From Prevotella sp. (GTDB lineage Bacteria; Bacteroidota; Bacteroidia; Bacteroidales; Bacteroidaceae), in the NCBI GenBank assembly GCA_024681875.1, contig JAILAA010000107.1:1-7845 (forward strand): a stretch of DNA of 7,845 nucleotides, in the 5' to 3' direction. Below, piece by piece: positions 7,294 through 7,845 of this stretch. Under the pieces are notes generated by a model. That model was given only the letters and a program-made list of their open reading frames with translations, did no database searches and was not told the origin of the DNA. Within the stretch, counting starts at the first letter, position 1. Each line of letters starts with the position of its first letter. A program made the position numbers and the translations under genes.

Positions 7294-7365
7294 GAATTTT
7301 TTTTCTTTTTTTTGCCGAGACGGAGTAAGTTTGCGCTCGAGAGAGCGAAAATACAAAAACAAAAG

Positions 7366-7400
7366 AAGAGCAAAGGAAAGTGCGTTTTCCTTTTGCTCTT
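7366..7400 (-). terminator. Hairpin with T-rich flank, probable leftward intrinsic terminator
   Basis: The arms 7366-7379 (AAGAGCAAAGGAAA) and 7385-7400 pair over 14 bp with one bulged T and a 5-base loop (GTGCG). On the minus strand the hairpin is followed by CTTTTGTTTTTG, a good terminator tract. On the plus strand it is followed by TTATCTTCTT, which is weaker. No leftward gene lies between this hairpin and the integrase. It may insulate the regulator promoters from leftward transcription, for example from the minus-strand promoter near 7660. Confidence 0.5.
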
Positions 7401-7579
7401 TTATCTTCTTGGGTCGGGATGAGGCGCCGACTTTATATTATATCGTAATATACCAAAATTGATAATTATTTACTTAACGCTCTAAATTTCAACAGTTTAA
7501 CAAACTGATCAATATAGGTATAAATATAAATCAATAATGCTATATAAAAAATAAACCGCCAAAAAACCGCCAAAAATTG
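7401..7579. other. AT-rich non-coding stretch with small dyads
   Basis: No convincing gene is seen. From about 7432 the sequence is strongly AT-rich, unlike the GC-richer cluster to the left. Visible structure includes TATATTA / TAATATA around a 5-base loop (7434-7452) and CAGTTT-AAC-AAACTG (7493-7507). A minus-strand frame through this region is open for about 57 codons but has no ATG. Such dyads next to an integrase gene could be recombinase or excisionase sites, or simply AT-rich chance structure. Confidence 0.4.
7553..7576. repeat. Two overlapping 13-bp direct repeats at 11-bp period
   Basis: AAACCGCCAAAAA occurs at 7553-7565 and 7564-7576. The 11-bp period is one helical turn, directly upstream of the -33 box of the integrase promoter. 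It could be a pair of protein-binding sites, for example arm-type sites for the recombinase or a regulator site. The function is a guess. Confidence 0.4.
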
Positions 7580-7611
7580 TTTGGGTATTAGCGGCAATTT
7601 TCTTACCTTTG
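7580..7611 (+). promoter_or_regulatory. Consensus Bacteroidetes promoter of the integrase gene
   Basis: TTTG (7580-7583), 20-bp spacer and TACCTTTG (7604-7611) match the Bacteroidetes consensus exactly. Transcription would start near 7618, giving a leader of about 94 nt to the ATG at 7712. A small dyad AAAATTG / CAATTTT (7573-7579, 7595-7601) flanks the spacer and could be an operator. Confidence 0.7.
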
Positions 7612-7669
7612 CACCCGACTTAAGCGTTTCATAATGTTAATGATCTCTTTAATTTCCTGCAAAGGTAAG
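7602..7669. repeat. Perfect 12-bp inverted repeat in the integrase leader
   Basis: CTTACCTTTGCA (7602-7613) and TGCAAAGGTAAG (7658-7669) are exact reverse complements separated by 44 bp. Each arm holds a complete TACCTTTG -7 box, one pointing right and one pointing left. The arms may be two independent promoter boxes, a pair of recombinase sites flanking a short invertible segment, or an operator pair. Confidence 0.6.
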
Positions 7670-7691
7670 GATTTTCTGAGATATAAACAAG
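7660..7691 (-). promoter_or_regulatory. Possible antisense promoter facing the integrase promoter
   Basis: Read leftward: CTTG (7691-7688, one base off TTTG), 20-bp spacer, TACCTTTG (7667-7660). Transcription would start near 7653 and run back over the integrase promoter toward the hairpin at 7366-7400. The only ATG frame near the start encodes nine residues (MKRLSRVQR), so the product would be a non-coding RNA of about 290 nt. Confidence 0.35.
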
Positions 7692-7711
7692 CAATTAATA
7701 AGAAAAATGAT

Positions 7712-7845
7712 ATGGCACAAGTTGAATTAAGGTTATCAAGTAAGGTTCAGAAAGAAACGGGTATGAGTGAAATCCTGATTCGTTTCTTTCTGGGGAGAAA
7801 GTTCAGTGTAAGAGCTAAGAGCCACATCTTTGTCTCACCTGAATA
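7712..7845 (+). CDS. Tyrosine recombinase/integrase, N-terminal fragment (continues past right edge)
   Basis: 44 complete codons are visible. The protein begins MAQVELRLSSKVQKETG and continues with EILIRFFLGRKFSVRAKSHI and FVSPE. The pattern of a beta strand with LRLS, then EI-IRF--GR---RAK--IFVSPE, is that of the arm-type DNA-binding N-terminus of Bacteroidetes tyrosine recombinases, as found on conjugative transposons and invertases. The catalytic domain (R-K-H-R-H-Y) would lie outside the window, so activity cannot be judged. ATG 7712 is chosen because the conserved domain begins there. In-frame ATGs at 7634 and 7640 would add 26 or 24 residues lacking family resemblance, although they lie downstream of the predicted transcript start. 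The gene is more AT-rich than the cluster on the left and points away from it. Confidence 0.75.
   Translation, partial: MAQVELRLSSKVQKETGMSEILIRFFLGRKFSVRAKSHIFVSPE

Larger units (their letters stand above)
7180..7336. repeat. Imperfect tandem duplication carrying the two regulator promoters
   Basis: Unit 1 (about 7180-7253) and unit 2 (about 7262-7336) can be aligned in order. Both start with the same 15 bases GCAAAGTTACGAAAA (7180-7194, 7262-7276). Each then has a CAAAACAAA stretch, a T-rich run with a CCGAG, and finally GTAACTTCGCG (7243-7253) or GTAAGTTTGCG (7326-7336). The period is 82 bp. Identity is high at the ends and loose in the middle. The result is two promoters in series for the regulator. 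Confidence 0.55.

Noticed and set aside
7326..7333. Plus-strand TAAGTTTG as a rightward promoter -7 box
   Set aside because: No TTTG lies 19-21 bp upstream, and no rightward gene follows before the terminator-like hairpin. It is better explained as part of the duplicated unit.
7167..7373. Minus-strand open frame of 68 codons upstream of the regulator, with repeated basic and FFRNFA-like segments
   Set aside because: The repeated peptide is just the translation of the duplicated promoter sequence (TTTTCGTAACTTTGC reads FRNFA). It covers both promoters and has no family resemblance.
7455..7650. Minus-strand frame of about 57 codons with hydrophobic translation
   Set aside because: It has no ATG, lies in AT-rich sequence where hydrophobic codons arise by chance, and overlaps the integrase promoter.
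7401..7711. CRISPR array or tRNA gene in the AT-rich stretch
   Set aside because: No regularly spaced repeats with unique spacers and no cloverleaf were found; the only direct repeat is one overlapping pair.

Overview
The window looks like a chromosomal segment of a Bacteroidales bacterium, most likely Prevotella or Segatella. Three things point there. Promoters are of the Bacteroidetes type (TTTG, 19-20 bp, TAnnTTTG). A propeller / Y_Y_Y / AraC membrane regulator sits beside a glycoside hydrolase gene. Two secreted proteins end in the short 'YDL-G-...-G-YI-...-K-' tail typical of secreted Prevotella proteins. The genus is an inference from style, not from a database match.

Layout. Positions 1-7149 hold four genes, all on the minus strand and read right to left. 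First is a transmembrane regulator (4789-7149) with a periplasmic propeller/Y_Y_Y sensor and a cytoplasmic AraC-type DNA-binding domain, but no kinase or receiver. Next, after 44 bp, is a secreted GH43 enzyme with arabinanase-like catalytic motifs (2630-4744). After 16 bp comes a secreted protein of unknown function with a C-terminal sorting-like tail (1573-2613). After 19 bp comes a secreted DUF6055-like putative zinc metallopeptidase, cut by the left edge (1-1553). The tight spacing suggests one transcription unit. A plausible reading is that the regulator senses a pectin-side-chain (arabinan) fragment in the periplasm and switches on an extracellular glycanase plus a companion protein and a protease. 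No susC/susD pair is present in the window.

The intergenic region 7150-7711 is rich in signals. Near the regulator are two leftward promoters lying in an imperfect tandem duplication of about 82 bp, a short-loop dyad over the -7 box of the distal one, and a terminator-like hairpin whose T-rich side faces left. From about 7432 the base composition becomes strongly AT-rich. A consensus rightward promoter (7580-7611) then drives a gene that runs off the right edge. Its first 44 residues look like the arm-binding N-terminus of a Bacteroidetes tyrosine recombinase/integrase. The -7 box of that promoter is the left arm of a perfect 12-bp inverted repeat. The right arm is a -7 box facing the other way, so two promoters appear to converge on the integrase leader. 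The right part of the window is therefore probably the edge of a mobile or invertible element next to the polysaccharide-use cluster.
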